Shown here one piece after another: positions 49,601 to 63,200 of a stretch of 64,000 bases of DNA. The notes beneath the pieces are model-generated. The model was not told the origin of the DNA. It searched no databases and was given only the letters and a program-made list of their open reading frames with translations. Both the position numbers and the translations under genes were made by a program. Origin of the DNA: Callaeas wilsoni (lineage: Eukaryota > Chordata > Aves > Passeriformes > Callaeidae); assembly GCA_013398955.1 (NCBI GenBank), contig VWPU01006262.1, forward strand, positions 310,001-374,000. Reading direction: 5' to 3'. The number at the start of each line of letters is the position of its first letter. The first letter of the stretch is position 1.

Positions 49601-52600
49601 AGTCAGCTTTCTAGTTTCAGGTTTACATCTTTTGCCAGCACTCATACCACCCCAGTCTTCCTCAATCATGATGCTTATTTGGTAATCAGTTCTTGACAGT
49701 GACATTATTTGGACTGTATTTTCTTTGGGAAAAAGCAAAGTTTCATTGTTTGGAAAACTTACACAATTTGAGCAAAGATGAAGCCATAAGACTGAACATA
49801 AACATATCCTAAAGTAAGTTAGAGTTTCTAGAATATCCACACTCCTGTAATGAGCTGCATTTTGTCTGAGTACATGGAAGTCCTTGACTGTTGGGTTTCT
49901 CCCCCAGATAGGAGAGGCATGCATAATTTTCATTTGTTTTCAGACAGAAAACACAGTAAGAAAATGTCTTCCATTAAATTATTCTCCATTTGGCATTTGG
50001 ACTGTATAGCATTCTGAGGCTAAAGGAACTACACTGAAAGAACAGAATAAAAGAACTCATTCTTCTTGAAAGACAGGTCTTTACTACCAAAAAACTGAAG
50101 AGTTCCCATCTGCAAATATCTCTCTTCCTGCTTGGTGAACCCCTCCTAAATCTTCAAGAAAACAAAACTGATTTTTTTTTTTTAAAGGAGGCATCCACTG
50201 GATATTTTTTATATGATCAACAGGATGCATCTTGATTTGGAACTGCACAAAAACATGGGGATGTAGTCACTGTTTTTAGACATGCCACAGCCACATGAAA
50301 ATATTTTCATGACAATGAAAGCCAAGAAGTTAAGGTATCTGACTAATGACCTTTAATGAAGTCTTAAGTTCCCTTGGCCAGCACGCATTACATACATCTT
50401 TTGTTTGGGGTAAAATATGTCACTTTCTCTCTCAGTGAAAATCAAGTCTTTCTTTTTACAACATTTTGTACAAAACAAGGCCATGAAATCAAGACCTGAC
50501 GCACTTTACTAATAAACCCCTGGAGGTCATTGCCCACAACATCCACAATGGACTACAGAAGCAGAGGGAAAACGCACTCCTTAAAGGACAGGTTTTGGGA
50601 AAAGAGGAGCTCAGAGGTTAAGGGGATAGATGGCAGATGCCAACAAATACATATAAAATTGACATATACAAGAACCACTATTTTATTGGAAAGCATCTGA
50701 GCAAGGTATATAGTTCCTATCACCGAGTTCAAGCATTACAACATCTCAATTAAAATACCAGAACTGCAAGCTAAATGAATTCACAAGGCTGGGACCAAAG
50801 AGGGCTGTCTTTTTATGCCTCATTTAATTATCTAACAAAAACTGTACACACATCCTTTTTCCTAACAACATTGTGTTTCATACAGTGGCATAATCACACC
50901 ACACAGCTCAAGAAGCCTTACTACAACTACTTAGAAAAAATTCTTGTCTATTTTTTCAAATTAATTAACTTTTAAGTCAACCTGAAGCTTGTGTACAGAG
51001 AAATTGCAAGGGAGTTTATGCACTTCAAAATATTTAAAAGATTTCTGAACATGCATATAAGGAGTATCAAGGTTGAAACATCAAAAATGCACTTGTAGGA
51101 TGCAGCATAGACTTTCCAGTGGAGAAAGACACTGGCATTTCAAGAGCTCTGTTTACCAGGGTGGTTTCGCTTAGGAAGTCCTGAATCTGGGAAAATGACA
51201 GAAGTAAGAAACACAGACAACAAAATATTTCAGTACCATAAAAATTTCAGCTAAGGTTCCTAAACTATCAAATATAGGGAAGGTGGCATAAAAAAGGCCT
51301 TTTGCATCAGGTCACTATCAACGAGGACAGAGCTAAGTCTTTCACTTTTGCAGGTAAAGAGTACTTTGTCTGCCATTGAGACTTGTTAACTTGTTAACTA
51401 ATTACACTCTAATATTAAACTTTTACTAATTTTTCTCCCACAATATTACTCTCTAACTTCTTTAAGAGTTGAGACAACAGACATATCACAAAAAAATCCA
51501 TCTCAAAGAGATTGCTAGGATTGATAACTTTGCTATTACTAGGCAGTACCATAAAGATATTATAGCAAGTTAATAAGCCTAGAGCACAGGAATATATTTG
51601 CATACTTATTTTACAATGTTTACTTCCTTCCTATTTGCTACACAAGTGAGCTGGCATTACTTCTTGCAATTAAATCTGCATTTTAAGTAACAGCATAAAA
51701 TTGCATATATTCCACCCAACACAAATCAAGCCTCTCCCGAAGCCACAAAGACCGCTTTTCTTCTGTCATTCATTTGTCCAATATGCAAAGCATAGCTGTC
51801 AATCAGTTACCATCCCTGACAGCATAATTGCTGAAGAGAATGTGAAAAACATGAGGAGGGTTGGGACCAAAAGAGATACCAGCAACATTCCTCCCTGCAC
51901 GCTTTAGTACTAATTTAGGATTCTTCTTGATTAAGATTCCTTTCCAATCACTGTTAGAGCAAAACAAGGAATCCATAGAGGAAGGTTGAGAAGGCCTTAA
52001 AAGCCAGCACTGCCAAATAAGTTTGCGTTGTACCACTCCTACTCATTTCAAAAGCAAGCAGTAGCATCATTCACCAATAGATGCTTCATCTTTCAGGAGC
52101 TGGTCTGTCTTTACCAATAGCTCCAAGATTCCGATTTCTAACTTCTGACCTGGTCCACTCTCCCCTCTCTCAGCCTGAACATACGTCCAAGTTTTCCTCT
52201 GTGAATGCCTTACAAAACTACATCTCACTGAATGAATGGCATCTTTCTTCTCATTTTGCTGCTGCTAATTTAGTATTCTATCCGCAAAATTTGTTTGAAA
52301 AATTTTCAGGTGTCTGTCTCATGTGAAATAATACCACCCCTTGTAGCACTCGAGTAAATATTTAAGTTCATGAAAGTTATTTAACAGCTATGCAGCACAG
52401 AGAAGCAGGAATTTTTCTGGAGTCATGATCTGCATCAGAAGATGTAGAGATCTCTGTAAACCATGATGCAACGGAAGTGACATTTTTGACTAATGGGAGG
52501 CAGCCATTCCTTACAGGATCCAAAAGCACCTTTTCTTTTCAGTCTATGCAGACTGAAAGTCCAGCTTTTACCAATGCAAGCATAAATAAGAAATACTGGT

Positions 52601-53221
52601 GCATACTAAGCCATTTATTACGCTCTTTTTAATAACTCAAACCCCTGTTTGAAAACTCTAATTCAAAATTTTAAAGAAGAAAATAAAAACAGACTCTCTA
52701 TAGCCATATCCAGCTCCATTCTTTGCAACTATTTTAGTACCTGTGATCTAGAAAAACATTTAACATGTTAAAAAAAATTATTTTGAAAATTTTATAAATA
52801 TCATTAACTTGCACTTCACTAATTCTTGGCCTTGAAATTATCAGCCGTTTATTATCTCCTATTAAAATTCTATATTATCTAAAGAATTTCTGGTCTTCTT
52901 ACAGAAGGTTATTTATATTCCACTTCCTGAAATGGAAATTCAAAGTTTCCTGAGATAAAAATGTTTGTGACTCACTGCGGGGGTTTTGCAAGACACATCT
53001 CTTTAAATCTGAGCAAGTCAGGCGGTCTGGGTAGCTTATATAAATCTGAACAAAAACATTTTCTTCAGGTTCCACCAACACGCCCATTTCTAGACTTCTA
53101 TTTTCAATCCAGCACAACTCATGCTTTGATAGCGATAGCGCACAAGTAGAGGATGTTGTCTGACTAATTTCAAGTGTTGCAAAATTCATAACTTAGAAAT
53201 TCTATAGAGTTATCTTCTAGA
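43683..53221. other. Long AT-rich stretch between two CR1 copies
   Basis: No gene or repeat family recognised apart from the poly-G tract at 43801. The largest frame, 140 codons on the minus strand (49511-49933), has no recognisable domain or splice context that I can support. Confidence 0.55.
43801..43816. repeat. Poly-G tract with one interruption
   Basis: GGGT followed by twelve G, about 120 bp right of the large CR1. It is prone to sequencing and assembly length error. Confidence 0.85.
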
Positions 53222-53422
53222 TGTAAGGAAGAAATTTTTTTTTATGATGAGACCAGTGAATGACTGGCACAGGTTGTCCAGAGGAGTGGTAGATGCCCCT
53301 TCCCTGGACACATTCCAGGTCAGGTTGGCCAACCTAACCTAGTTGAAGATGGCCTTGCTCTTTGCCTGGCTGGACTAGATAACCTTAAAAGGTACCCTCC
53401 AACCCAAACTATTACGTGATTC
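53222..53422 (+). mobile_element. CR1 LINE fragment, 3' end
   Basis: The stretch contains 'gactggcacaggttgtccag', 'cattccaggtcaggttggcc', 'ctagttgaagatggccttgc' and 'ggctggactagataacctt', and ends 'ccaacccaaactattacgtg', then 'attct'. This is the canonical last about 200 bp of CR1. The tract 'aaattttttttta' at the 5' side corresponds to the CR1 'gaaaaatttcttc' region. It lies antisense to RAPGEF2. Confidence 0.9.
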
Positions 53423-54862
53423 TTTGGGGCTTCAAAAAAACCAAAAAAAGTATTTCAGATGGCAGCAGAAGGAAAGTGAACTTGCAACACCTGAAAGGAG
53501 AATTAGAAGCAATTTTGGTTCATGTCCTCCCTTTCTCTTCTGTGGAAACACAGAAAGAGAATTCAATAGATGAAATCTTTGCAGCTTTGTTTAAAAGACA
53601 ATAAATTAATTCTAATGGCTTCAGTTGCATTTTCAGAAAAACCTTTTGCCAGTATATTTGCAACTACTGAAATTTGTGAAAGTGAAACATCTCATAAGCA
53701 AACTCCACTAGTTCAGACAACTTAAGAAGCTGCTGCATGACTAAATAAAGTATATTTCTCTGCTTAGCAGAGGGAAGGAATTTCCCCTCCCAACGCCCTA
53801 AAGGCTTTTGATGCATTTTTTTTCCTTTTCACAGAAGAAATGATTAATAGCTATGGCTTAAATCCAGTGCAGAGTTTTGGCAGCTGCTGATGGACCGCTC
53901 CATCTACTTGCTGCTCCTTCTTTGCTACGCTCAACACATGCTGTTAAATGCATGCTGTCAAAAGTGCTAAAATGATTCACTTTTAAATGTGGTAAATCTA
54001 GATTGTGACTACTTGAAGAAGTTGCTTCTTAACTGCAAGTGTAGGAAACAAACATTTTTCCTGTCAAATATGGCATGTCAGCTTTCAAAGTACATAAAAA
54101 AGAACCATCAGGTAAAAAAAAGTTGTAACTTTTTCCACTGTCTACAGAGCAAGCTGTAATTAAACAAATTGCAAACCTTCCTATAAGCAACAACATAGCC
54201 ATGAAAAACAAGCTCTTACGACTACTGGAAGTCTATTTTTTGCCTCCACAGTTTACACAAGTAGCATTGTCTCTAAAATTACTGTTTAGCTATGATGGAA
54301 AAAGATCTGTTTTCAGATTACTAAAATAAACCTTCTCTCTCGAGTACAGTCTGGAACCAAGAATTCAGAAAAACTTTATTTAAGAGATTTATGTATTTAA
54401 GAACATAACGCCATGATTTTTGTTTCAATCCCTTGCATGCAATATAGCCTTGCAGAGAACAAGAGCATCCCGAACACAAATACAGACGCTACTCCTAACA
54501 CTTCAAGATCATTTAAAGTCAAATAAATGCTTGGCTGTCTTAAGATACCAAGGAGTAAACACATTTCATTCCCAATGGCAACCCAAGGTTGAGTCTTTGT
54601 CAGGTTTTAGGATATGTTCCTGTACAGAAATTAGACAGCCTATAAGCTTTACTTATGTAAAAGAACAAACTGGAGATAATGGGCATCTTGAAGTGTTGTG
54701 TATTTTCTTCATACTTTCAAGTTTTATCTGATGTATTAATTTTTAATGTTGCTCATGTTTTGAAGCAGTGCTAGCAGTGTATCCAATGCCAGCACCAGTA
54801 ATCTCCTTCTGTTTTCTTTTGGTTTGCCTGATTTTAAGTAAAGAATTAAAAATGTAATTATT

Positions 54863-54872
54863 CCATATAAGG
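54863..54872. promoter_or_regulatory. Candidate CArG box (SRF site)
   Basis: CCATATAAGG fits CC(A/T)6GG exactly. It is embedded in a low-repeat AT-rich stretch (about 54740-55010) containing several homeodomain-like ATTA cores. One exact match is weak evidence on its own. Confidence 0.3.
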
Positions 54873-55556
54873 ACATTTCATTGAAATTGGAAGCTCTTGC
54901 TTGTTTTAATTGACATTAGCAGTGTTGATTTCAATTTCAAATTGGCATAACCAGTTTTAAGCAATAAAGAAAGTATTTAAATACTTTAAACTTGTGTTTA
55001 CAGGTACTATATTGTCAATGAAAGTGGGACAAAAACATTAACTAGCTCTCAATTTTCTCTCTACAATCACTGTTTGGTAGCCAAACATAAATGTATAGAA
55101 AGGTTGCTTTTCTTATTAATTCACTAAAAGTATGTCTGGTCTCCCCACAGGAAAATTTTATCCTCCTCCTCAAACCATACAATCATGCACCTGTGGATTC
55201 CCCTCTCTCCCCTTACAACAGCAGCACTTCTTTTTGAAAGACATTCCAGACTAGTAAAATTAGAAATAACTACAGAACTACAAAAGGCCCAGTCAATCCA
55301 TGCTCCTGCTCATCCTCCTGAAATACAGTCGTTATTCCAAGCTTTACTTTTAAGTCAGCCTGCCTAATGGTTTCATACAGCAATATTTGCCACCCTAGCA
55401 TTCTTCCCTCACCCTTTTTGCTCTCCAAACACGGTTTGTAGTGAGTTGCACCATGTTTTTGTAATCTATCGGAAAGTTAAAGGACTGTTTCAGTTTCCCA
55501 TATGAATAGCAGCATAGTGAGAGGAAACATACCTATTGACACCATAGACATCCAAA

Positions 55557-55620
55557 AATTAGCTTAATTAGCTAACAGTCATTTAATTAGTCATCAATTA
55601 GCTTAACAGTCACTTAATTC
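55557..55620. repeat. Imperfect 39-bp tandem duplication, AT-rich
   Basis: The motif aattagctta, then acagtca, then ttaatt occurs from 55557 and again from 55596. The second copy lacks about seven bases (attagct). Confidence 0.75.
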
Positions 55621-58600
55621 ATTGGTGAAGTAATACTTGTACAGAAAGAGAGCAAGGAGACTACAAACACTTCACTACATTTTATTAAAATGAAAGCTGT
55701 TATTATCACACCTACACTCTCTCTCCAGGCAGGTCTGTAAAAATAACAGCCTGCAAAGCAGTCAAACCTAACTGACACAAGTGGAGACATTTGCAAAAGC
55801 TGCTTTGCCAGCACAGTTAATGTCTTTTCTCAGAACAAAATGAGTATTTGGTGATATGACATGATCAGAAGAATTTCTGCTCGTGTGAAAACTGATCAGA
55901 GCATAAGCTACACTGGTACCATTGTACAGGAGAGCATCACTGACATTCCTCTTCCTTCTGAGCATCTCAGTCCAGACATGAGAAACTCCCACAACCTACT
56001 GCATGCAATTTATATACTATATTAGAGCCTATTAAATCAGTGCATGAACAGCTTTGCCAATACAGTTAATTTAAATCATGGAGATGCTCAAATCCAATTA
56101 CAGTTAAAGCACATTTCTACCTGAATCTGAATGAAAACAACAAATAGTGGAGAGGAAAAAAGAAAAGGAAATAAGCTAAAAACTGGTCATACTGAAAAAG
56201 CTCTTCACACAATTTTTTGCAATAAAAGATATTCACATACTTCCTTCTGTAAATGAAAATTGATGAGGTTACCTTAAAACTTATGTCAGTTGTATTTATG
56301 CAAAAACTTGGGATGAATTGCTATAAACTGAAGTCGACTTTTTTCTCCTTATATAACCTCCCTCTGAAAGTTAGTTTCTTCTGCCACTACAGTAAATGAA
56401 ACAATATGTCTTTCTAAAGAACCACAGATCAAGTGCCAAGTGCTGGAGGGGACAGTTAACAGAGGCAGAAAAAGAAGCTACCTGGAAACATGCACCACGT
56501 ACTCTGACCTCTTATCCTCTTCCATTTCATTCCTTTTCCTGTGCTACTCATCTGGGGCTTAGCCTTTAAAAACCACCAACCTCTTAAAAAGACATTGTTC
56601 TGGTAAAGTGGTTAATATTCATCTGCTACATGTGAAAATGTCACATACAGTAGTACCTACTCTGTTGGCTGTTAGGCTGCTTCTGGCGAATATCACTGCA
56701 CTTCATTATTTAACAACTTCCTCAGCATTCAGAAACTGTCTGGACTAGTGGACTGAAGGTTATTAACATTTTTAAATGCCTGCAGCCAATATTTCCAAGC
56801 TGTCCACGACAGTAATTACTACGCACATTATTGTTAAATATTAGCACCTGGTCATATGATATAATCCAACATATATTTTCAAGTTGGACTTTGCATTTAT
56901 TTTGCATACAAACACTTTTTCCCCCTAAATAAGCCATACTAAATTCCTCTTAAGAGAAACACGACAAAATATTGGTATCAAATTACCTTTCTTGGGTTTG
57001 GATAATGGAGGATATCCCCTTAGGAAGAAAAGGTTACATTAACATGGAAAAACACTAATTGTATACAAAATGCATTCTACACAGTTACATTATCCTCTCT
57101 TCATTCTGAAGGGGGAAAAAAAAATTACAGATGGTTATTTCCATAAAAGCCTTCCACAGACAGCAGCACGGTGATGCTCAGGTTGATTCACAGCACCTCA
57201 CCTAGGCAAGAGAAAAACATCCACTGCCATTAGCAACAACCCCGTCTATACGCATACCCTGACTCGACCAGCGTAACTATGATAGAACACTCTCCCCCCC
57301 CAGTTAGCAAAAAGGGTCAGAGATGAAACTGTAGCAGGTTCCCTAACAAAAGTCTGCTCAAGTCTCACCGGATTGCAAAGATAGTTTCACTAATAATCAT
57401 TTTTCGTCACTATCAAGATTGACTGGTGAAAGTTTTTATCTCATCCTCACGATTTTGTGTATTTTTACAGACTAACCATGGAGAACTAAGAACCCACATA
57501 AACATCGGTTGTAACTGAATTAGCTACCCAAGACTCTGATTCTTACACCTTCATCTATCAAGTCAAATTGCAGGACCTGGAAGATATACAAAAATAATTT
57601 TCTCCTGGGTGTGTTTCTCCTGAAAGTAAGTGCAGGTTAGTTTCAGATAGACAGGGTTAGATAAAGCTATTGTGGTATTTTAAAATTAATTTTTAAATGA
57701 CTCAGCCAACTTAAATGGCCATAAAGTCCCTCCAAACAGCAGCCTACCACCAAAAAAGCCTTAAGATCTGCCTTCTGAAACAGGCAACATCTTTCAGCTG
57801 TCCACAGGGTAGCAATCACAAACAAGCCATAGTGTAGAAACATCAAAAGAATTTTTTCACTACATTGCTATCACTGGAAGTATTGTAACTTCCAGAGATG
57901 CTCAAAGGAGCTGGACACAAAAATCCACACCAGAGTTTATTTATAAGAACTCAAATTATCTGGAAAAGGGAGCACTCAAGTCCTCTGCTTGATGTCCCAG
58001 CTCTAATGGCAGTAGACAGCAAAGCAGCCTGGCATAAAAATATTTGTTTACACAACGAAAAATATATCTTTACCTTCCACTTTAAGTTTACACTGACTAT
58101 TAAAGCATTTCTTAGTATCCAAATCCACAATTTTTCCCACCTCTACTTTGTCAAACAAGCAGCAACTCACAGAAAATCCAAGAGATGAAGCTTTATTTCT
58201 TGAAACTATTTGGAAATCCAACTAAATACCTCCAGGGTTCCACTAAAAATGAATACTTGATTCTGGATGCCACCTATATTTTTAAAGCTGGAATATGGCA
58301 TTTGAATAATTTACTTGCCAGCTGATTTTCCAGATTACATCTTTAACAGACACCAGGAAAGACTGACAAACTGCTACCCACAATTCCAAATACAAAATAC
58401 TGATTCGGAACGTACACCCTCATTCTTACAGTCATTTATGGTATTTTAAAGTCCTCCTACGCAAAGTGGAGAAGTTTTGTTTCCTTTCTTAAAGACATAC
58501 CTTATTTGTTCAAACCGAGTATGATTATGAAATGTTAGATCTGTATTAATAGTTACTATAACTCACACTAACTGGAAACAGCATTGTGAGAACAGAATAA

Positions 58601-59707
58601 CAAAAACCCCTCCACAACTGAACATATAGACCATATTCCTGCTGTTTCAAACATTCCATGCTGCCAAGCAATGCCATTTCAGAGTAGCTGTGTTAGTTCC
58701 AGTTGCCCCAACACATTTATTCACAATGCAAAATAAAACAAACGCAAAGAAACCACACACACCCCACAGGACAGAAAGGTCATTTTCTTGATTTTATCCA
58801 AGTGCAAACAGATGTTTGAATAGAGTATTTTTTTTTAATATAAACACAGTCAGAAACCATTTCTAAAGGATGTCATTTCAGAATTGTATTGCTGTTACTG
58901 GGAACTTTGTTTTTTAATAAAAAGCAAATGTAAACTACAAACTATTGATTAAATAGCAATCTCATAAATAACAAGTCAAGAGAAAAAAATCCCAGGGCTT
59001 TATTTTTTTTTAATTTCAGCATAGTAAGAGATGTCAGGGCAATTGCAAACCCACCCTTCAGATTTTGACACTATATGGGATTTATAAAAAGGGTGGGTTT
59101 TCAGGCTGAAGGAGGAATCTGTCCATAAGCAGCAAGTATGCTTTAGTGCTTATGACAGGCTGAATTCCTTTTACCCCTTACAGCATTTTTCTTGCATTGT
59201 TCATTACCAAAGTGAATAATTTTGCAATTTTAGAAAGCTGAGTCCTAGCAGCACAAACCAATCAGAAATAAAGTTCCACACAGAGAAAGCCTGCAACTGT
59301 GAAAAGAATAAGAAGAGCAGAGAGAATAAAACAGTAGAATGGGAAGAGTAACCAAGGGGGGAAAAAAATTTAAAATTACTGTTGATAGTAACTGGGAGAT
59401 TCTCAGCTGGAGAAAGGAAAAATGCTTTCTGCTCATCAAAGAAATGAAATTGGGTGATGGTGGTACAATATGCAAGCTGAAACACACAAAAGATGACCCA
59501 CTACGTGAGGGATGCTGTATTAACTAGTGCAACATTTTTACTTTATCTGGCTTCTTATCAGGTCACTATCTCACACCTACCTGGAAGGTTCTCATTATTT
59601 TCTTTATCTGTCTCAGATCAAAAGGCAATTTTCTGGTTAGCAGGTGGTCTCACACATCACCTATTTACACGCAGAGATCCCTTTTGTGGTTTTTCTTCTT
59701 TTCCCAT

Positions 59708-59736
59708 TTTTGTTTGTTTGTTGGTTGGTTAGTTTG
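59708..59736. repeat. (TTTG)n/(GGTT)n microsatellite
   Basis: Three TTTG-type units pass into three GGTT units ('tgtttgtttgttggttggtt'). Confidence 0.85.
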
Positions 59737-60180
59737 GAGTTTTTTAATTACAGGAAAAACCTTTAGCTAAAGATGTTCACAGAAGATCTTCTTCTCCTGA
59801 GAAGATTAATTAAAATTGCAAATTAATCCCTCAGGAATCATTTCCTTTTAATATTACCAAAGCAAAGAATTTATAAGTGAATTAAGTTGGAATCTACTTG
59901 AAAAGCTACTGCATGTGAGTGTTTTTCCCTGAACAGCAGGCTCCTAACTAAAATTTTCTAAATGACTCATGATTGCAGCATCTCCAAGTTTTGTAAGCGT
60001 ACTCTGAGCAGGTTATCCTTCCAGAGCAGCTGCAATGCAGGCACTGCAGGGCCATGCTATCCTTAGAGCTGGAATTTGCTGAAATGACTCAACATCAAGG
60101 AGCCACTTCTGAACACCGTGGTGCTGCCTGCAGACCACCACATTTGATGGTCTGTCACTGGAGGCAGTCATAGATCATCT

Positions 60181-60234
60181 ACAGACACTACTTTGTCATT
60201 TTTCACTCCTTACAGACACTATTTTGTCATTTTC
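60181..60234. repeat. Imperfect 31-bp tandem duplication
   Basis: The segment 'acagacactactttgtcatt' at 60181 recurs at 60212 as 'acagacactattttgtcatt' with one substitution. Confidence 0.85.
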
Positions 60235-63200
60235 TTCTGGGGAAAAAAAAAATACAAACTCACATATCCATCTTGAAAGACAAATGTCCATTCTGATGTT
60301 TTAGACAGCAGATACTCAACTAAGAAACCGAGTAGCAGATGCACACAACACGTAGCCTCTTGCCTTACTTTAAAGCTACCAAATCCACTCGTTAAATGGA
60401 ATATGAAATCACTCATTTCAATATGCAACTAAGTTCCAGTGGTTTCAAGGCCAACTTTCAACAGACAGTAAAGCAACTGAAAAGATGCTTACCATCCCTC
60501 AATAATTTACAGCTGGAAGACAAGACAGAAGTTAGGTAGATGTCAAAGGGGGTTTTTGTCATAACTGTAGGTTGCTGTTATTTTAAACAGCATTAGGAAT
60601 ACAAGAAAAACATGAAAGCAGTCTAATTATTATGATGACTACTTGAAAGCAAAAGGAAAGTCGTAAAAACAAAAAGTTACTCTCTGTCTGCAGTCTATAG
60701 AGTATTTTGGACAAGCAAAAAGGAACAGGTCCACTAGCTCACAAAACCTCTGATTACTGGAACTCATATGACACTTGGGGTTTCATCCCTTCTGTTAGTT
60801 AAATACAGAATTAAAAACTGATATCCCAGGTATCAGGGCACCAGACAGGTTAAAAACAGGATCAATACAGAAAAATATTTTGTGATTGTTTCTTAAGAAA
60901 CGCCACACTACTTTTTAGAATAAATTTAGAACATTCTGTTCAGTACTTTGAATTTCAACAGCTAAGAAAACTTTCAGACACACAGAGCTGGTTTCATAAG
61001 CCTCTTTCAACTGGCACTGCACACTGAGGATGAGACAGTTAAACACTGACAATTAAACTCACCGTTTGTTTTCCTGAAACCTGCTCAAGACAACACATTG
61101 CAAAGTCTCCTAAAACCAAATGCAAACTACTAAACACTAATCACATCCATTATAAAAAGTTATACAAAAACTAGATACACAAATATGAAGTTAAAAAAAA
61201 TGTTCAACTACTGCTGACAGTCCTATTTCTAAATATATCTTACTGCATATGAAGTACAGAACAATATAAAACAAAGTCAAATGACAAAATAGACTATACA
61301 ACACACTGTCAAACCCATATCCCAAAAAGGAGAAGTCACTTGACATCAGAGGTTTCAATATGTAACATAGGTTTAAACAAATTTTAGAAGGACAACATCA
61401 CAAGAAGACCCGGGTGCATGACCCTTGTTTAGTTAAAGACTTTAATCATGTCTTCCAATATAACTTCATTTTAAATTTCTTATTTATTGCTCAGATGTAC
61501 TTTACAATGCATGCTTGCTAAGTGGTCATATCACAAGCATACAAGTCCAGTTGTGCTGCTGCATAAACAATAGTGCAAACTTGAATGACTAAACAGGGCT
61601 GTTTGTGAGAAATTAATCCTGAATTTAAGACCTTGCACTGAACCCTGACTATGAAAAAAACAGTTATTTAGTCAAAAGCCTTCATTGCACTCCCAAATAT
61701 TTGCTGCCCTCAGGATTGCTGTACTTTCTCAGAGGACTAGTATAAGTGGTTAAGCCTTTTGTTTGTAAATTGGGGAGAACCTCTTTCATACACCAGAACT
61801 CACAAAAAAAGTATGTGTTTAATGATCATTTGCTTGTTATTTTCATGACCTCCAAGGTGGAAGAGACCTTTCACACTTAAGATCCTCCATGACCTTAAAT
61901 GGTTGGTAGAAGCATGGAATGGATGAGTATCTCCCCTGAGTATAAACGTATCCCTATGTAAAACAAAGTCATTAAGGTCATCTGAAAATTTAAATGGGAA
62001 GTAAGTCCTACCAAATAGGATACTGCCTATGTTCCTCTCCCTCCACATCCCATTCCACATGTAGACTCTATTAAAAGGAGAAATAATTGAAACTGAAGTG
62101 GTTACTGTCTGTTGCATTTTAATCAGTCACATAACTGTTGTGGACACCAAGAGATGGTTTTTAAAAGTTTCCTTTTTGGAGGTGAACCAGTGTATGCCAG
62201 AGTCACAGCATGATATTGCAGAGCTGAGGATCTGTGTTTCATTGTGGAAAAATACTTTCTGTACAGTTCCTTTTGGGAAGGAGAGGGGAGAGGACATGCC
62301 AGAAAACCACAACAAGTAGCATTTTTGGAGGAAGGAACTTCCTGACCTTAGCTTTCAGATAAATCCCAAACTGAAGACATCTATAAATAGAAGAAACAGG
62401 AAAAGAAATCAAGTAAGATATCAAATGTCACTTGTTTAAAGCAGAACTTTCCTTTCTCCTTAAAAGAAACTGTGACATGGTTTTCCTAAAGCAATGCACT
62501 GTGTGCAAGTAGCCATATCTTACCAGCCTAGAGACTGGCCCGGCTATTTCTTCATTATCTACTGGCTCATTTTACAACCAATTTAGAAATATTCTTCACT
62601 AGTGTTCATAAGTAACATTCAAACCTTTCAACACACTCAGGCAACTTACCACAGGCTCTCAAAACCATTTTGTCACATTAAGTTTAACACGTTACGATAT
62701 GGTAGCAAAACTTAATAAGCACATCTTCTACTATTTTATGTGTTCTGCAGAGTTGGCAAGTTTTAAATTATTTCCTTTTGAAACGAAGATTACCCTGGAA
62801 CAACGAGGGTAGGTAAAGTTATCTTGAGAATGGCATTTCAGCAGCTATCTAATAGCAGAGGGGACAGGCTAATATTTGGCTGACAAATTGTGATAAGCGT
62901 GCTCTAAAAATAAACAGCAAGTTATGAGGCACCAAACACCATGAAGCTGTGGCCATGGGGTTTTTTTTTAAAATATAAAATGGAAACCTCCTGCAATAAA
63001 CCAAGGTGCCTTGCAAAGTTACCCACAGTTAACAGAAGTAATACTTCACCTAAAAGCTATTTATGAAGGCTGGGGTAACCATTAGAGCACCTGTTTCAGA
63101 CAGACCTCTTTTGTTCAAAAGAAATGTAAAGTAACTCGCATGCTGGAACGTGGGCCAATGTCAACAGCGAGTCCAACTGGATTTATGTAGGTTGTGTCAT

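Noticed and set aside
49511..49933. 140-codon minus-strand frame
   Set aside because: There is no recognisable domain, no matching splice sites and no similarity that I know; treated as chance.
60115..60135. Half of an RE1/NRSF site (CCGTGGTGCTG)
   Set aside because: Only one half-site matches; the other half is absent at the standard spacing.
61840..61930. Possible ancient CR1 ('ccaaggtggaagagacc', 'agcatggaatgg')
   Set aside because: Only short disconnected words match, and their order does not follow a CR1 3' end.
63067..63125. tRNA-like arrangement ('accattagagcacctg' with 'ttttgttcaaaag')
   Set aside because: The A- and B-box similarity is too weak and no SINE tail follows.
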